This document shows positions 55,007-63,043 of a DNA stretch of 64,000 bases, one piece after another. Source of the stretch: Glaciecola sp028401415 (GTDB taxonomy: Bacteria > Pseudomonadota > Gammaproteobacteria > Enterobacterales > Alteromonadaceae). Location of the stretch: positions 1-64,000 of the forward strand of contig NZ_CP171821.2 of the NCBI RefSeq assembly GCF_028401415.2, read 5' to 3'. The position numbers and the translations under genes are program-made. The stretch's first letter is position 1. Every line of letters starts with the position of its first letter. The notes under the pieces are model-generated. The model had not been told where the DNA came from, searched no databases, and saw only the letters and a program-made list of their open reading frames with translations.

Positions 55007-55396
55007 CTAGTTCAAATGCTCTGAATACAGTTCCAAAAACTCTGGAACATTCGCAAACAGCGCTTCCACTTCCTCTACAATAACCTCGTCTTTGCTGTCT
55101 ACCGACAGCGCACCAAACGCCACGTAATACTCTTCATCACCAATATGAGAAACGGCGAGTGTTGATAATGGCACTAAGCGATGTGTTCGCAGAATTTCTG
55201 CGTCTAAAGCTGCAGTGTCTTTGACAGCGCTAAGAGGAAAGAGAATCGTTTCCACGACAATCTGTTGTTCACCTACCACTAAAAACGCATCAAGTCCTTC
55301 ATCATTTGAAACATCGATACAGTCTCCTTCGATTTCTGCCGTGAAATTAATTTGCTCGTTCATGAGCGAAAGGATGTGGTCGCGCTTATCTGTCAT
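55007..55396 (-). CDS. yjfI: DUF2170 protein (YjfI)
   Basis: A 129-aa acidic protein of the YjfI/DUF2170 family (MTDKRDHILSLMNEQINFTA start; LRTHRLVPLSTLAVSHIGDE in the middle). First gene of the minus-strand cluster yjfIJKLMC. ATG 55396 has GGAGAA five bases upstream; the frame could extend to 55414 but with a weaker site. Role unknown. Confidence 0.82.
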   Translation of the reverse strand: MTDKRDHILSLMNEQINFTAEIEGDCIDVSNDEGLDAFLVVGEQQIVVETILFPLSAVKDTAALDAEILRTHRLVPLSTLAVSHIGDEEYYVAFGALSVDSKDEVIVEEVEALFANVPEFLELYSEHLN

Positions 55397-55652
55397 TTTG
55401 TTCTCCATTAACAACGCTTTTGTTTATCACCTGTGATGAATTCAATGTTGATAAAAAAGCATTCGGTGTTATGTGCAACGAGTGCAACTGGTTATTGATA
55501 CTAGCAAGTTTATTTTTATTTGCAACATATTTATTGCAAAAATAATTCATTTGTTGCCTTTGGCATCTATTTAAAACATTTGTTTTGTATTAATTGCATT
55601 TAAAAGTATACTCTACTCAATCTATTTTTAGAGGCCACTACGGTAGACTAAA

Positions 55653-55931
55653 ATGCACGAAAATAACCTCAGCCAAGCTAATATAAGCCTCACAAACAAG
55701 AAGTCAATCTTACCCTATGCAAAGGCGTGCAGTTTGCACATAAAAACACTCATGGTTGAAAATGAAATGACCTATGACGACATTGTTGCGCAATTGGAAA
55801 ATCGAGGCGTTGTGCTTAGTTCAAGCAATCTTCGCAATAAAGTATCGGGTCATGCCTTGTCTGCGGGTCTGTTCTTTCTGTTGCTTGAAATCATTGGCGG
55901 TCAATTATCTGCGAAAATCAAGGTCAAGTAG
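55653..55931 (+). CDS. DUF6471-like small HTH protein
   Basis: A 92-aa protein. The central part (IKTLMVENEMTYDDIVAQLE, then NRGVVLSSSNLRNKVSGHAL) resembles the DUF6471 helix-turn-helix with its SNLRNK motif; the last part LFFLLLEIIGGQL matches the usual C-terminal helix. It may be a DNA-binding regulator. It is divergent from yjfI across a 256-base AT-rich gap, so it could control that cluster, but this is inference. Confidence 0.6.
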   Translation: MHENNLSQANISLTNKKSILPYAKACSLHIKTLMVENEMTYDDIVAQLENRGVVLSSSNLRNKVSGHALSAGLFFLLLEIIGGQLSAKIKVK

Positions 55932-56032
55932 GAGCAGCTTTTGCCAAGCTTTCTGCCAACTTGGAAACAAAGCATTTTATTACAGCACCGCTATCATATT
56001 GATTTTGATTTGCGAAGATTAAGCCTGAAATA

Positions 56033-56046
56033 TTGATCTAGATTAA
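56033..56046 (+). promoter_or_regulatory. FNR-like box 1
   Basis: TTGATCTAGATTAA fits the FNR/CRP-type consensus TTGAT-N4-ATCAA in nine of ten positions. Confidence 0.45.
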
Positions 56047-56082
56047 TAAAAAGCTCACCATTTGTTTCGAGCGCTGCCAACT

Positions 56083-56096
56083 TTGATCTTGATCAT
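56083..56096 (+). promoter_or_regulatory. FNR-like box 2
   Basis: TTGATCTTGATCAT fits TTGAT-N4-ATCAA in nine of ten positions. It is 62 bases before the small gene at 56159, a suitable place for an FNR-activated promoter. Confidence 0.5.
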
Positions 56097-56158
56097 CTTT
56101 TTTATCTGAATTGTCTGTAAAAATGCATGTGTGTTCAATCAAAAAGGCAGGAAACATC

Positions 56159-56281
56159 ATGTTGGACTTACTACTCTCAGATCCAGTCGCTTGGGGTTCA
56201 GTTCTTGGTATTGGCGTGGTTTGCGCGATTTGTGCGTATTATGTGTACTTGTTTATCCATAACGTAAAAGAAGACGCTTAG
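56159..56281 (+). CDS. 40-aa membrane protein (DUF3149-like)
   Basis: A short gene: MLDLLLSDPVAWGSVLGIGV then VCAICAYYVYLFIHNVKEDA. One membrane helix (about 11-33) after the LLLSDPV motif typical of DUF3149 proteins. AGGCAGG lies just upstream at good spacing. Two FNR-like boxes precede it. Its role is unknown; related tiny proteins often go with respiratory genes. Confidence 0.65.
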   Translation: MLDLLLSDPVAWGSVLGIGVVCAICAYYVYLFIHNVKEDA

Positions 56282-56334
56282 CATTTAAGGCGTATTAATT
56301 TCGGGCAACCGGCGTTTCTCAAGCTGGATCCACG

Positions 56335-56886
56335 TTAATATACGCTTGACTCTATTAGCACGAGCAGCGCGCCTTTGCCTCCCCATTCCAGCGGTGCTTG
56401 GTGAAAACCGAGCACCTTGGGGTGCTGTACCAAATAGTTAGGGACTTTTTGGCGTAGCACGCCGCCGCTCACGCCGTGGATAATATTGATGCATTCGTAG
56501 TGTTTGCGAAGTGCCTCGTTGATTGCGGCTGCAAGCTCAAGCTTAGTTTCTTGAGTGTTCAGTCCATGCAGGTCTAGTATTAACTCAGGAATAATTTCGC
56601 CGCGCCGAAGTCGCTTGACGCCTTGCTCTGCACTTAATTCTGGCCTGGCGTATTTAAGTGCTTTGCTAGTATCAAATGCGGCTTCAAACCCATCTGAAAA
56701 CTCAAATGATGCACTGCGCTGTTTAATTTCTTTTGCAACTCGCTTAATGGGCGTTTTTAAAAGCGCCCGACGTTCTCGTGCGTCCTGTACAAACTGGTTG
56801 TGAACCACAGGCTTAGCATCTGCAAAAAGGGACGAAAAATCCAATGTTGGGTCATTCTTGTCAGGCGGGACTTGTTTTTTAGCCAT
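56335..56886 (-). CDS. smrB: Smr-domain endonuclease SmrB
   Basis: A 183-aa protein with an unstructured N-terminus (KNDPTLDFSSLFADAKPV) and an Smr domain: ILDLHGLNTQETKLELAAAI, then INIIHGVSGGVLRQKVPNYL. SmrB cleaves mRNA between collided ribosomes. ATG 56886 is the family start; the frame could extend to TTG 56937, but a TATAAT promoter box (56925-56930 on the minus strand) is inside that stretch. It is divergent from prmB. Confidence 0.9.
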   Translation of the reverse strand: MAKKQVPPDKNDPTLDFSSLFADAKPVVHNQFVQDARERRALLKTPIKRVAKEIKQRSASFEFSDGFEAAFDTSKALKYARPELSAEQGVKRLRRGEIIPELILDLHGLNTQETKLELAAAINEALRKHYECINIIHGVSGGVLRQKVPNYLVQHPKVLGFHQAPLEWGGKGALLVLIESSVY

Positions 56887-56983
56887 GAGGATAAATTTTT
56901 TGCGAAATTTACTGCGATAAACAGTATTATAGCGCAATTAGCTTATAACTTGCGCGCAAGATCACATCAGCCTCCATACACTA

Positions 56984-57979
56984 ATGAATACCGACTTTAC
57001 TCAAAACGAAGATCGTGAAGCCCTAAAACCCGATGTACTCGCGGCTCACCTAACGACCATTATCGATTGGATACGCTTTACAATAAGCGAATGTCAGCGA
57101 CATGATGTGTATTTGGGCCACGGTACGGACAACATTTGGGACGAAGCGCAACACCTTGTATTCCAAGCATTAGAACTTCCACTTGAGATGCTTAACGACG
57201 AGCAAATGTCTAATGAGCAAAAACAGGCCTTATATCAAAGTCATTTAACGTTAGATGAACGTTTTAAGCTTTGCGAATGGGTAGAACAGCGAGCGCATTT
57301 TGCTAAGCCTTTACCTTATATCAGCCACTTAGCATGGTTTGCTCGCATGCCCTTTTATGTGGACGAGCGCGTGCTGATCCCGCGTTCGCCATTTGCAGAG
57401 CTAATCGAAAAACGTTTTTCTCCATTTCTATCTCAGCATTTCAATCCTTCCCACATTCTCGATATGTGCACCGGAAGTGCCTGCATTGCTATTGCTACTG
57501 CCAGAGAATATCCCGACGCGGCCATTGATGCAGTAGATATTGATATGGATGCTTTGGAAGTGGCTTCAATTAACGTAGCGCACTATCAGCTTGAAGAACG
57601 TGTCTATCCCATTTGCTCAGATTTGTTTACCGAGCTACAGGGGCAGAAATACGACTTAATTATTGCGAATCCCCCTTATGTAGACGCGCCAGATATGGCA
57701 GATTTACCCAAAGAGTACCATCACGAGCCGCAGCATGCCCTTGCCTCAGGCTATGATGGGCTTGATTTGAGTATGCAAATTGTTACGCAGGCAGTTGAGC
57801 ATTTATGCGACGATGGTTGGCTGTTTGTGGAAGTAGGCAACAGCGAAGTGAATTTTAAAGAGCGATTTAAAGAGCTCGAAGTTAGGTGGTGCGAATTAAC
57901 ACGCGGAGGCAGTGGAATATTCGCAATCAGCAAGGCGCAGCTACTTGCGCAGCAAGACATATTAGATGAGTTGGAGTAA
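56984..57979 (+). CDS. prmB: Ribosomal protein L3 glutamine methyltransferase
   Basis: Methylates a glutamine in L3. The 331-aa protein has the PrmB N-terminus (LTTIIDWIRFTISECQRHDV, YLGHGTDNIWDEAQ), SAM motif ILDMCTGSACIAIATA and the glutamine-binding NPPYVD. aroC follows after eight bases, the common prmB-aroC order in gammaproteobacteria. Confidence 0.94.
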   Translation: MNTDFTQNEDREALKPDVLAAHLTTIIDWIRFTISECQRHDVYLGHGTDNIWDEAQHLVFQALELPLEMLNDEQMSNEQKQALYQSHLTLDERFKLCEWVEQRAHFAKPLPYISHLAWFARMPFYVDERVLIPRSPFAELIEKRFSPFLSQHFNPSHILDMCTGSACIAIATAREYPDAAIDAVDIDMDALEVASINVAHYQLEERVYPICSDLFTELQGQKYDLIIANPPYVDAPDMADLPKEYHHEPQHALASGYDGLDLSMQIVTQAVEHLCDDGWLFVEVGNSEVNFKERFKELEVRWCELTRGGSGIFAISKAQLLAQQDILDELE

Positions 57980-57987
57980 GCAGCAGG

Positions 57988-59085
57988 ATGTCAGGTAATA
58001 CCTTTGGAAAAATATTCAGCGTCACAACGTTTGGCGAAAGTCACGGACTCGCGATTGGTGGCGTAGTAGACGGCTGTCCTCCAGGATTGGAGTTAAGCGC
58101 AGATGATTTGCAAGGTGACTTGGATCGCCGCAAACCGGGTACTTCCCGCTACACTACAGCGCGGCGCGAAGAGGACGAAGTCAAGATTCTATCTGGCGTG
58201 TTCGAAGGCAAAACCACAGGCACAAGCATTGGCTTGTTGATTAATAACACAGATCAGCGCAGTCAAGACTACTCAAAAATTAAAGACACCTTTAGACCAG
58301 GCCATGCCGATTACACATATCAACAAAAGTTTGGCGATAGAGACTACCGCGGCGGAGGGCGCTCATCGGCCCGCGAGACGGCAGTAAGAGTAGCCGCTGG
58401 CGGTATCGCCAAAAAATATTTGAAACAAACTTACGGCATAGAAGTCCGTGGCTATCTTTCACAGCTTGGACCGGTTGCGGTTGAGACCGTTGATCATAAC
58501 ATTACGAATACAAATCCGTTTTTTTGCCCTGACGAAAGCAAGCTTGAAGCCCTTGACCAATATATGCGTGGCCTTAAAAAAGAAGGAAATTCGATTGGCG
58601 CAAAAGTGAGCGTATCCGCTATCAACGTGCCGGTGGGGCTTGGTGAGCCAGTGTTTGACCGTTTAGACGCGGACATCGCTCATGCGATGATGGGAATAAA
58701 TGCCGTAAAAGGTGTAGAAGTGGGTGATGGCTTTGATGTGATCACGCAAAAAGGGACAGAGCATCGTGATGAAATGTCGCCTGAGGGCTTCCATACCAAT
58801 CATGCCGGTGGCGTGCTTGGCGGTATTTCTACCGGACAAGAAATACTCGTGCATATTGCGCTCAAGCCAACATCAAGTATTTCTATATCTGGCGATACCA
58901 TTGACGTGCACGGTAATGCTGCAGAAGTGATCACAAAAGGGCGACACGACCCCTGCGTCGGTATTCGTGCAGTGCCAATCGCTGAGGCAATGCTTGCCTT
59001 AGTATTGATGGACCACCTGCTTCGACATCGTGCGCAAAACTCAGATGCTAAATCCATTACGCCTGTTATTCCTGCTCAGCGCTAA
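57988..59085 (+). CDS. aroC: Chorismate synthase
   Basis: Converts EPSP to chorismate, last step of the shared aromatic pathway, with reduced FMN. The 365-aa protein has TTFGESHGLAIGGVVDGCPPG at the start, RPGHADYTYQQKFG, RGGGRSSARETA and the C-terminal RHDPCVGIRAVPIAEAMLAL region, all conserved. It is co-directional with prmB and the MFS gene and of normal length. Confidence 0.97.
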   Translation: MSGNTFGKIFSVTTFGESHGLAIGGVVDGCPPGLELSADDLQGDLDRRKPGTSRYTTARREEDEVKILSGVFEGKTTGTSIGLLINNTDQRSQDYSKIKDTFRPGHADYTYQQKFGDRDYRGGGRSSARETAVRVAAGGIAKKYLKQTYGIEVRGYLSQLGPVAVETVDHNITNTNPFFCPDESKLEALDQYMRGLKKEGNSIGAKVSVSAINVPVGLGEPVFDRLDADIAHAMMGINAVKGVEVGDGFDVITQKGTEHRDEMSPEGFHTNHAGGVLGGISTGQEILVHIALKPTSSISISGDTIDVHGNAAEVITKGRHDPCVGIRAVPIAEAMLALVLMDHLLRHRAQNSDAKSITPVIPAQR

Positions 59086-59131
59086 TGACGAGCGCATGCA
59101 GGCAGTGAACTGAAAACCAGCAACTAAAAAG

Positions 59132-60436
59132 GTGGCCACCCGCTTGCTAGCAAAGCTTTTAGGCTCCTTTGCCGATCTAAACACTGGCGTTTATACCGCA
59201 CGACAAAACCGGATTTTGCTGAGTATTACCTACGCCTTTTATTTTGGTCAATTGGGTGTGTTTGTACCTTACGTTGGCATCTATTTAGACGACAAAGGCT
59301 TAAGCTCCTCTCAAATTGGCACATTACTCGCGATTGTGGCGCTATCGAGAATTATTGGCCCCAACCTGTGGGCTAATTACGCGGACAGAAGCGGTCAAGC
59401 AGGTGAGGTACTTCGCTTTGGTTGCCTACTGTGCTTGTTGACTTTTGTGAGCATTTTGTTTGTTGATAGTTTTTGGGGAATGACGCTAGCCTTTTCCTGC
59501 ATGATGATGTTTTGGACTGCCGTACTTCCGCAATTAGAGGTAATCACATCACAAGCGACAGCCGAGAGTAAAAGAGGCTATGGTGCGGTAAGGCTATGGG
59601 GCAGTATTGGCTTTATGCTGTGCACACTCAGCGTGGGAAGTTTATTAGATGTATTCGCTCCTGTAGTGATTGTTTATGCTTCCATAATGACGCTTGCAGG
59701 TTTGTTCATATCCTCAATGCTAATTGTGTCGGGGAACCATCAAAAACCTCTTGTATCAGAGCTATCGCATGAGAAAACACAGCCTTATGACAAGGCTGTT
59801 TCAAACTCGCTTGAACAAGCAAAAACGCTATCTGATTCATTAAGAGTAAATCCAATTTGGACCTTAGGTTTTATTGCTTTTTTGCTAGGAAATACACTAT
59901 TACAAATGAGCTTTGGAAGCTTCTATAACTTCTTCACGCTATATATGCAATCGCTCGAATACAGCGGCATGCAAACGGGCATTTTTATCTGTCTCGGCGT
60001 TGCCGCTGAAGTGTTAATATTTATACATGCGAGTCGCTTGATAAAGCGATTTGGCGTAAAAGCCTTGTTGGTATTTAGCTTATTATTTACAGCAATGCGA
60101 TGGTTACTGCTGGGATTGTTTGCAGAATTCACCGCAGTGATAGTATTTACTCAGCTTATCCATGCACTGAGTTTTGGTTTAACTCACGCGGTCTCAGTAT
60201 TCTATCTTCAGCAAACTTTTCCAAAGGTATTTCAGAGCAGGGCGCAAGCTTTGTACGTCAGCATTGCATTTGGCTTCGGTGGTGCAGCCGGTAGCTATAT
60301 AGCGGGGCTTACTTGGCAGGACGGGGCAGGGGCGGTGGTAAGCTTTTTCTTAGCAGCTGCTTGTGCCTTTATTGGCGCTATTTGCTTCTTGGCTATAGAC
60401 GAAGATAGAGAGTATGGTGAAGAGCAGGCTAAATAA
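59132..60436 (+). CDS. MFS transporter (HcaT/MFS_1-like)
   Basis: A 434-aa 12-helix protein. The first loop GIYLDDKGLSSSQIGTLLAI and the later QLEVITSQATAESKRGYGAV then RLWGSIGFM are those of the HcaT/LacY-like MFS group. Substrate unknown. The start is uncertain: GTG 59132 lies right behind AAAAGG, which is too close, and TTG 59144 is possible. It ends three bases from the convergent 43-aa gene at 60439. Confidence 0.83.
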   Translation: MATRLLAKLLGSFADLNTGVYTARQNRILLSITYAFYFGQLGVFVPYVGIYLDDKGLSSSQIGTLLAIVALSRIIGPNLWANYADRSGQAGEVLRFGCLLCLLTFVSILFVDSFWGMTLAFSCMMMFWTAVLPQLEVITSQATAESKRGYGAVRLWGSIGFMLCTLSVGSLLDVFAPVVIVYASIMTLAGLFISSMLIVSGNHQKPLVSELSHEKTQPYDKAVSNSLEQAKTLSDSLRVNPIWTLGFIAFLLGNTLLQMSFGSFYNFFTLYMQSLEYSGMQTGIFICLGVAAEVLIFIHASRLIKRFGVKALLVFSLLFTAMRWLLLGLFAEFTAVIVFTQLIHALSFGLTHAVSVFYLQQTFPKVFQSRAQALYVSIAFGFGGAAGSYIAGLTWQDGAGAVVSFFLAAACAFIGAICFLAIDEDREYGEEQAK

Positions 60437-60438
60437 TG

Positions 60439-60570
60439 TTAGCTGTCGTTCAAAGCGTCAGATGCTCCATCTGCCATTCCCGCAAAAAAGTCTACAATGC
60501 TGTCAAATCCAGCTATAAAAAGCATGAATATTAAGATTGCAAAGATAATGGTCTTTTGACGTTTGGTCAT
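60439..60570 (-). CDS. 43-aa membrane peptide, candidate immunity protein
   Basis: Too short for normal gene callers. It begins MTKRQKTIIFAILIFMLFIA, one basic end followed by a hydrophobic helix (about residues 7-28), and ends with an acidic tail (GMADGASDALNDS). AGGAGA is eight bases before the ATG (60570). It lies downstream of the two double-glycine peptides on the same strand, the normal place and shape for a bacteriocin immunity protein, which would sit in the inner membrane. This is inference from position and shape. Confidence 0.6.
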   Translation of the reverse strand: MTKRQKTIIFAILIFMLFIAGFDSIVDFFAGMADGASDALNDS

Positions 60571-60601
60571 TTTTAGAATTCTCCTAGTTTCGAGCGAGTT
60601 T

Positions 60602-60622
60602 GCGGTAGATACAATCTACCGC
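60602..60622 (-). other. 9-bp hairpin between peptide genes and candidate immunity gene
   Basis: GCGGTAGAT-ACA-ATCTACCGC, perfect with a 3-base loop, in the 73-base gap 60571-60643. No T run follows in either direction, so it is more likely an RNA-stability element than a terminator. Confidence 0.6.
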
Positions 60623-60643
60623 CATATACATATATGCTTTACA

Positions 60644-60796
60644 CTAATTTAGCTTCTCATATAGCCAAGCGCCTAAGTCTCTGCCGGCGTTACCACTTAC
60701 AACGTATGCCGCTCCGTATCCCACATCATACCCGAGATCTCTTACTGTGTAGCCACCAGATACTAATTCTAGATTTGAATCATTTATTTCTGTCAT
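60644..60796 (-). CDS. Double-glycine-leader peptide 2 (bacteriocin-like)
   Basis: A 50-aa peptide not long enough for normal calling. Leader MTEINDSNLELVSGG (15 residues) matches the class II microcin leader pattern (microcin V: MRTLTLNELDSVSGG), with Gly-Gly at -2/-1. The 35-residue core begins YTVRDLGYDVGYGAAYVVSG and has a GxxxG and several aromatic residues. AGAGGAGG is ideally placed before ATG 60796 and overlaps the stop of peptide 1, suggesting coupled translation. Confidence 0.78.
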   Translation of the reverse strand: MTEINDSNLELVSGGYTVRDLGYDVGYGAAYVVSGNAGRDLGAWLYEKLN

Positions 60797-60810
60797 CAAT
60801 AGATCCTCCT

Positions 60811-60972
60811 CTAGTGTTTCTTGTGTAAAGCGTCATAAATACCAGCTCCAAGCCCACTACCAAATTCGGTTAGTTCGTTGAACGAACCAAGGTAACCCGT
60901 TAATAGCGTGAACGCTAAAGCAGCACTGCCACCTGTTACAGTCTCTAGTTTATTAGAACAAATTTCTTTCAT
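60811..60972 (-). CDS. Double-glycine-leader peptide 1 (bacteriocin-like)
   Basis: A 53-aa peptide. Leader MKEICSNKLETVTGG (15 residues) again ends in Gly-Gly. The 38-residue core begins SAALAFTLLTGYLGSF, a hydrophobic helix, and later has GSGLGAG with GxxxG spacing and a basic end HKKH. I chose ATG 60972 (AAGGA five bases before); an in-frame Met at 61002 would give a less typical leader. Processing would need a C39-peptidase ABC exporter, which is not in this window. Confidence 0.8.
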   Translation of the reverse strand: MKEICSNKLETVTGGSAALAFTLLTGYLGSFNELTEFGSGLGAGIYDALHKKH

Positions 60973-61366
60973 AAATATCCTTATTTGATTAATACCTGAC
61001 ATTCTTGAATAGCACCAAGAACGATAATTATATTATGGTAATTCTAGATTATATAAAACTGGCCTTTCGTAGAGTAATTCGTGCTGGTAGCAAGGCGACC
61101 ATTCGCGTAAAAGCGAGGAATTAAAAATCAGCATCGTAGAATAATAATGCTTGAGTATTTGGTGGAAATTACTTCTTTTAAAAAAGGAGTTTATCGGGAG
61201 CATCTTTAAAGGACGCTCTCGCAGCCGTTAATGTTCAGCAGACCATGGGTGATAATTTTTCTTGTATTGGTTGGTATTCGTTTGCTGACAGTAACTTAAA
61301 AAACATCAATCTGAACGTTTCTTGTTAGTTATAAAGACCTGAGTCAGCTTTATGTTGCGACAACTT
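60973..61366. other. 443-base gap: promoter region of peptide locus; no clear gene
   Basis: Bases 60973-61060 are AT-rich and hold two minus-strand TATAAT sequences (61027-61032, 61048-61053) that could start transcription of the peptide genes. The rest, to the sodB terminator, shows no gene I can support; a stop-free plus-strand stretch at about 61195-61326 has no start or homology I recognise. Confidence 0.4.
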
Positions 61367-61396
61367 TAAAAACGCCCTGAATAATCAGGGCTTTTT
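61367..61396. terminator. Intrinsic terminator for sodB
   Basis: GCCCTGA-ATAA-TCAGGGC (61374-61391), with T runs on both strands, 20 bases after the sodB stop. Confidence 0.9.
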
Positions 61397-61415
61397 AGAC
61401 TAACTATTATGTCTA

Positions 61416-61997
61416 TTACGCAAAGTTGCTAGATGCAAATTCCCAATTTGCAAGTGCCCAGAACCCTTCAAGGTAGTTAGGACGAACATTGCGGTAATCA
61501 ATGTAGTACGCGTGCTCCCACAAATCGACTGTGAGCAGCGGTGTTACGCCGTCATCGGTAATGGGTGTGCCAGCGTTGCTAGTATTAACGATGTCGAGAC
61601 TACCGTCAGCGGTTTTCACTAACCATGTCCAGCTAGAGCCAAAGTTGTTGACTGCTTTATCGTTAAATGCTGTTTTAAAGTCAGCAAATGAACCCCACTT
61701 TGCATTGATTGCGTCAGCAAGTGCGCCGCTTGGCTCACCGCCGCCATTTGGACTTAGGCTATGCCAATAGAAGGTATGGTTCCAAATTTGAGCCGCGTTG
61801 TTAAATACACCGCCATCACTGCTTTTTACAATCTCTTCAAGAGATTTGTCGGCATAATCGGTACCTTCAATTAGGCCATTAAGCTTTGTTACATAGGTTG
61901 CGTGGTGTTTACCATAGTGGAAATCGAGGGTTTCAGCTGAAATATGTGGTTCAAGCGCGTTTTTTTCGTAGGGTAGAGCGGGTAATTCAAAAGCCAT
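61416..61997 (-). CDS. sodB: Iron superoxide dismutase
   Basis: Removes superoxide in the cytoplasm. The 193-aa protein starts MAFELPALPYEKNALEPHIS, with metal ligands visible in DFHYGKHH (H27), the His of WNHTFYWHSL, and the DLWEHAYYIDY motif (Asp and His). The family length and motif order are those of bacterial Fe-SOD. Read on the minus strand between the peptide locus and grxD. Confidence 0.95.
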   Translation of the reverse strand: MAFELPALPYEKNALEPHISAETLDFHYGKHHATYVTKLNGLIEGTDYADKSLEEIVKSSDGGVFNNAAQIWNHTFYWHSLSPNGGGEPSGALADAINAKWGSFADFKTAFNDKAVNNFGSSWTWLVKTADGSLDIVNTSNAGTPITDDGVTPLLTVDLWEHAYYIDYRNVRPNYLEGFWALANWEFASSNFA

Positions 61998-62353
61998 GTG
62001 TATTCTCCGTGTGAGTTTTGCTAATTCGAAACTGAAGTGCGGACGAAGGATTAAATTTCAAGCCTTCATGCCTTTAATTGTATTCCAATGAAGATGCAGT
62101 TTATTTCGTATTTAATGGCAAACAAGATCACACTTATTTACGATATATGGTGATATAACAGGCTAGATGTGTAAAAGCATGTGCTTGTGAACAATATAAT
62201 GTGCTTAGCGCTTGATATTATGTAAACTCACCCATACTGTAGAGTGTGAATCCAAATTAATGTTGGTATACGTAATAACGTGTGTGCCGAGAGCGTGCGC
62301 CCCTTGTTTTGCACCAATTGCCCTTTAACATTTACATGAATCATGGTTTTGAA
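61998..62353. other. 356-base divergent region between sodB and grxD
   Basis: AT-rich, with no gene supported. It should hold the divergent promoters of sodB and grxD; I see no convincing operator. Confidence 0.4.
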
Positions 62354-62686
62354 ATGGAAACAATCGATAAAATTAAAGAACAAATTAGCGAAAATGCTAT
62401 CCTTTTATACATGAAGGGATCCCCTAAGCTGCCGAACTGTGGTTTTTCTGCCCAGGCTTCTCAAGCGCTTATGTCGTGCGGAGAGCAATTTGCATATGTG
62501 GATATTTTGCAAAACCCTGATATCCGAGCTGAGTTACCTAAATTTGCAGACTGGCCAACCTTTCCGCAATTGTGGGTGAATGGCGAACTAGTGGGTGGCT
62601 GCGATATCATTCTTGAAATGTTTCAACAAGGAGAGTTACAAAGTTTGATAAAAGAAGCTGCGCCAAAGGACTCACCAGAGGCTTAG
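62354..62686 (+). CDS. grxD: Monothiol glutaredoxin GrxD
   Basis: Carries or delivers 2Fe-2S clusters with BolA partners. The 110-aa form from ATG 62354 (METIDKIKEQISENAILLYM) is the normal length, with the monothiol site in KLPNCGFSAQAS, then WPTFPQLWVNGELVGGCDII. An upstream ATG at 62336 would add six residues. It is followed by a terminator shared with bfd. Confidence 0.93.
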   Translation: METIDKIKEQISENAILLYMKGSPKLPNCGFSAQASQALMSCGEQFAYVDILQNPDIRAELPKFADWPTFPQLWVNGELVGGCDIILEMFQQGELQSLIKEAAPKDSPEA

Positions 62687-62711
62687 TTTTACTTTGCATA
62701 AACGATACAAA

Positions 62712-62743
62712 AAAGCCGGATTTTTTGACAAATCCGGCTTTTT
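62712..62743. terminator. Bidirectional terminator between grxD and bfd
   Basis: AAAGCCGGATTT and AAATCCGGCTTT (62712-62723, 62730-62741) form a 12-bp stem flanked by A and T runs. Confidence 0.93.
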
Positions 62744-62770
62744 CATTAATAGCTTTTATTTTTGGCTTTA

Positions 62771-62965
62771 CTAACACACTTCTTTGAATAAAGACTCGTC
62801 AATAATTGTTCGGTCGATAATTGAGACCGCCATGTCCACACAGGTGCCGCACTGAGAACCCACACCAAGATGCTTTTTCAGCTCTCTAATATTGCCAACG
62901 CTGTCTTCTCTAACTGCGTTTTCAATTTGCTTATCGGTTATGCCGTAGCACATACAAACGAACAT
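62771..62965 (-). CDS. bfd: Bacterioferritin-associated ferredoxin
   Basis: A 64-aa 2Fe-2S protein: MFVCMCYGITDKQIENAVRE and VGSQCGTCVDMAV give the four cysteines (CxC and CxxC). It reduces bacterioferritin iron for release. I chose ATG 62965 because it gives the same length and start as E. coli Bfd; Met codons at 62977 and 62992 are alternatives. A Fur-like box lies 24 bases upstream, so it is probably iron-repressed. Confidence 0.9.
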   Translation of the reverse strand: MFVCMCYGITDKQIENAVREDSVGNIRELKKHLGVGSQCGTCVDMAVSIIDRTIIDESLFKEVC

Positions 62966-62988
62966 CTGCTCACCCATATAATTTACAT

Positions 62989-63008
62989 GCAAATGATAAT
63001 AGTTGTTG
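62989..63008 (-). promoter_or_regulatory. Fur-box-like sequence before bfd
   Basis: GCAAATGATAATAGTTGTT agrees with the 19-base Fur consensus GATAATGATAATCATTATC at 13 positions and lies just upstream of bfd, a known Fur target in other bacteria. Confidence 0.5.
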
Positions 63009-63043
63009 TTTACATTAAAGGCAAGTCTTTTTTACCTCGGGAT

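Noticed and set aside
61195..61326. Stop-free plus-strand stretch ending GWYSFADSNLKNINLNVSC
   Set aside because: It might be the tail of a decayed gene, but there is no start, no ribosome site and no family I recognise.
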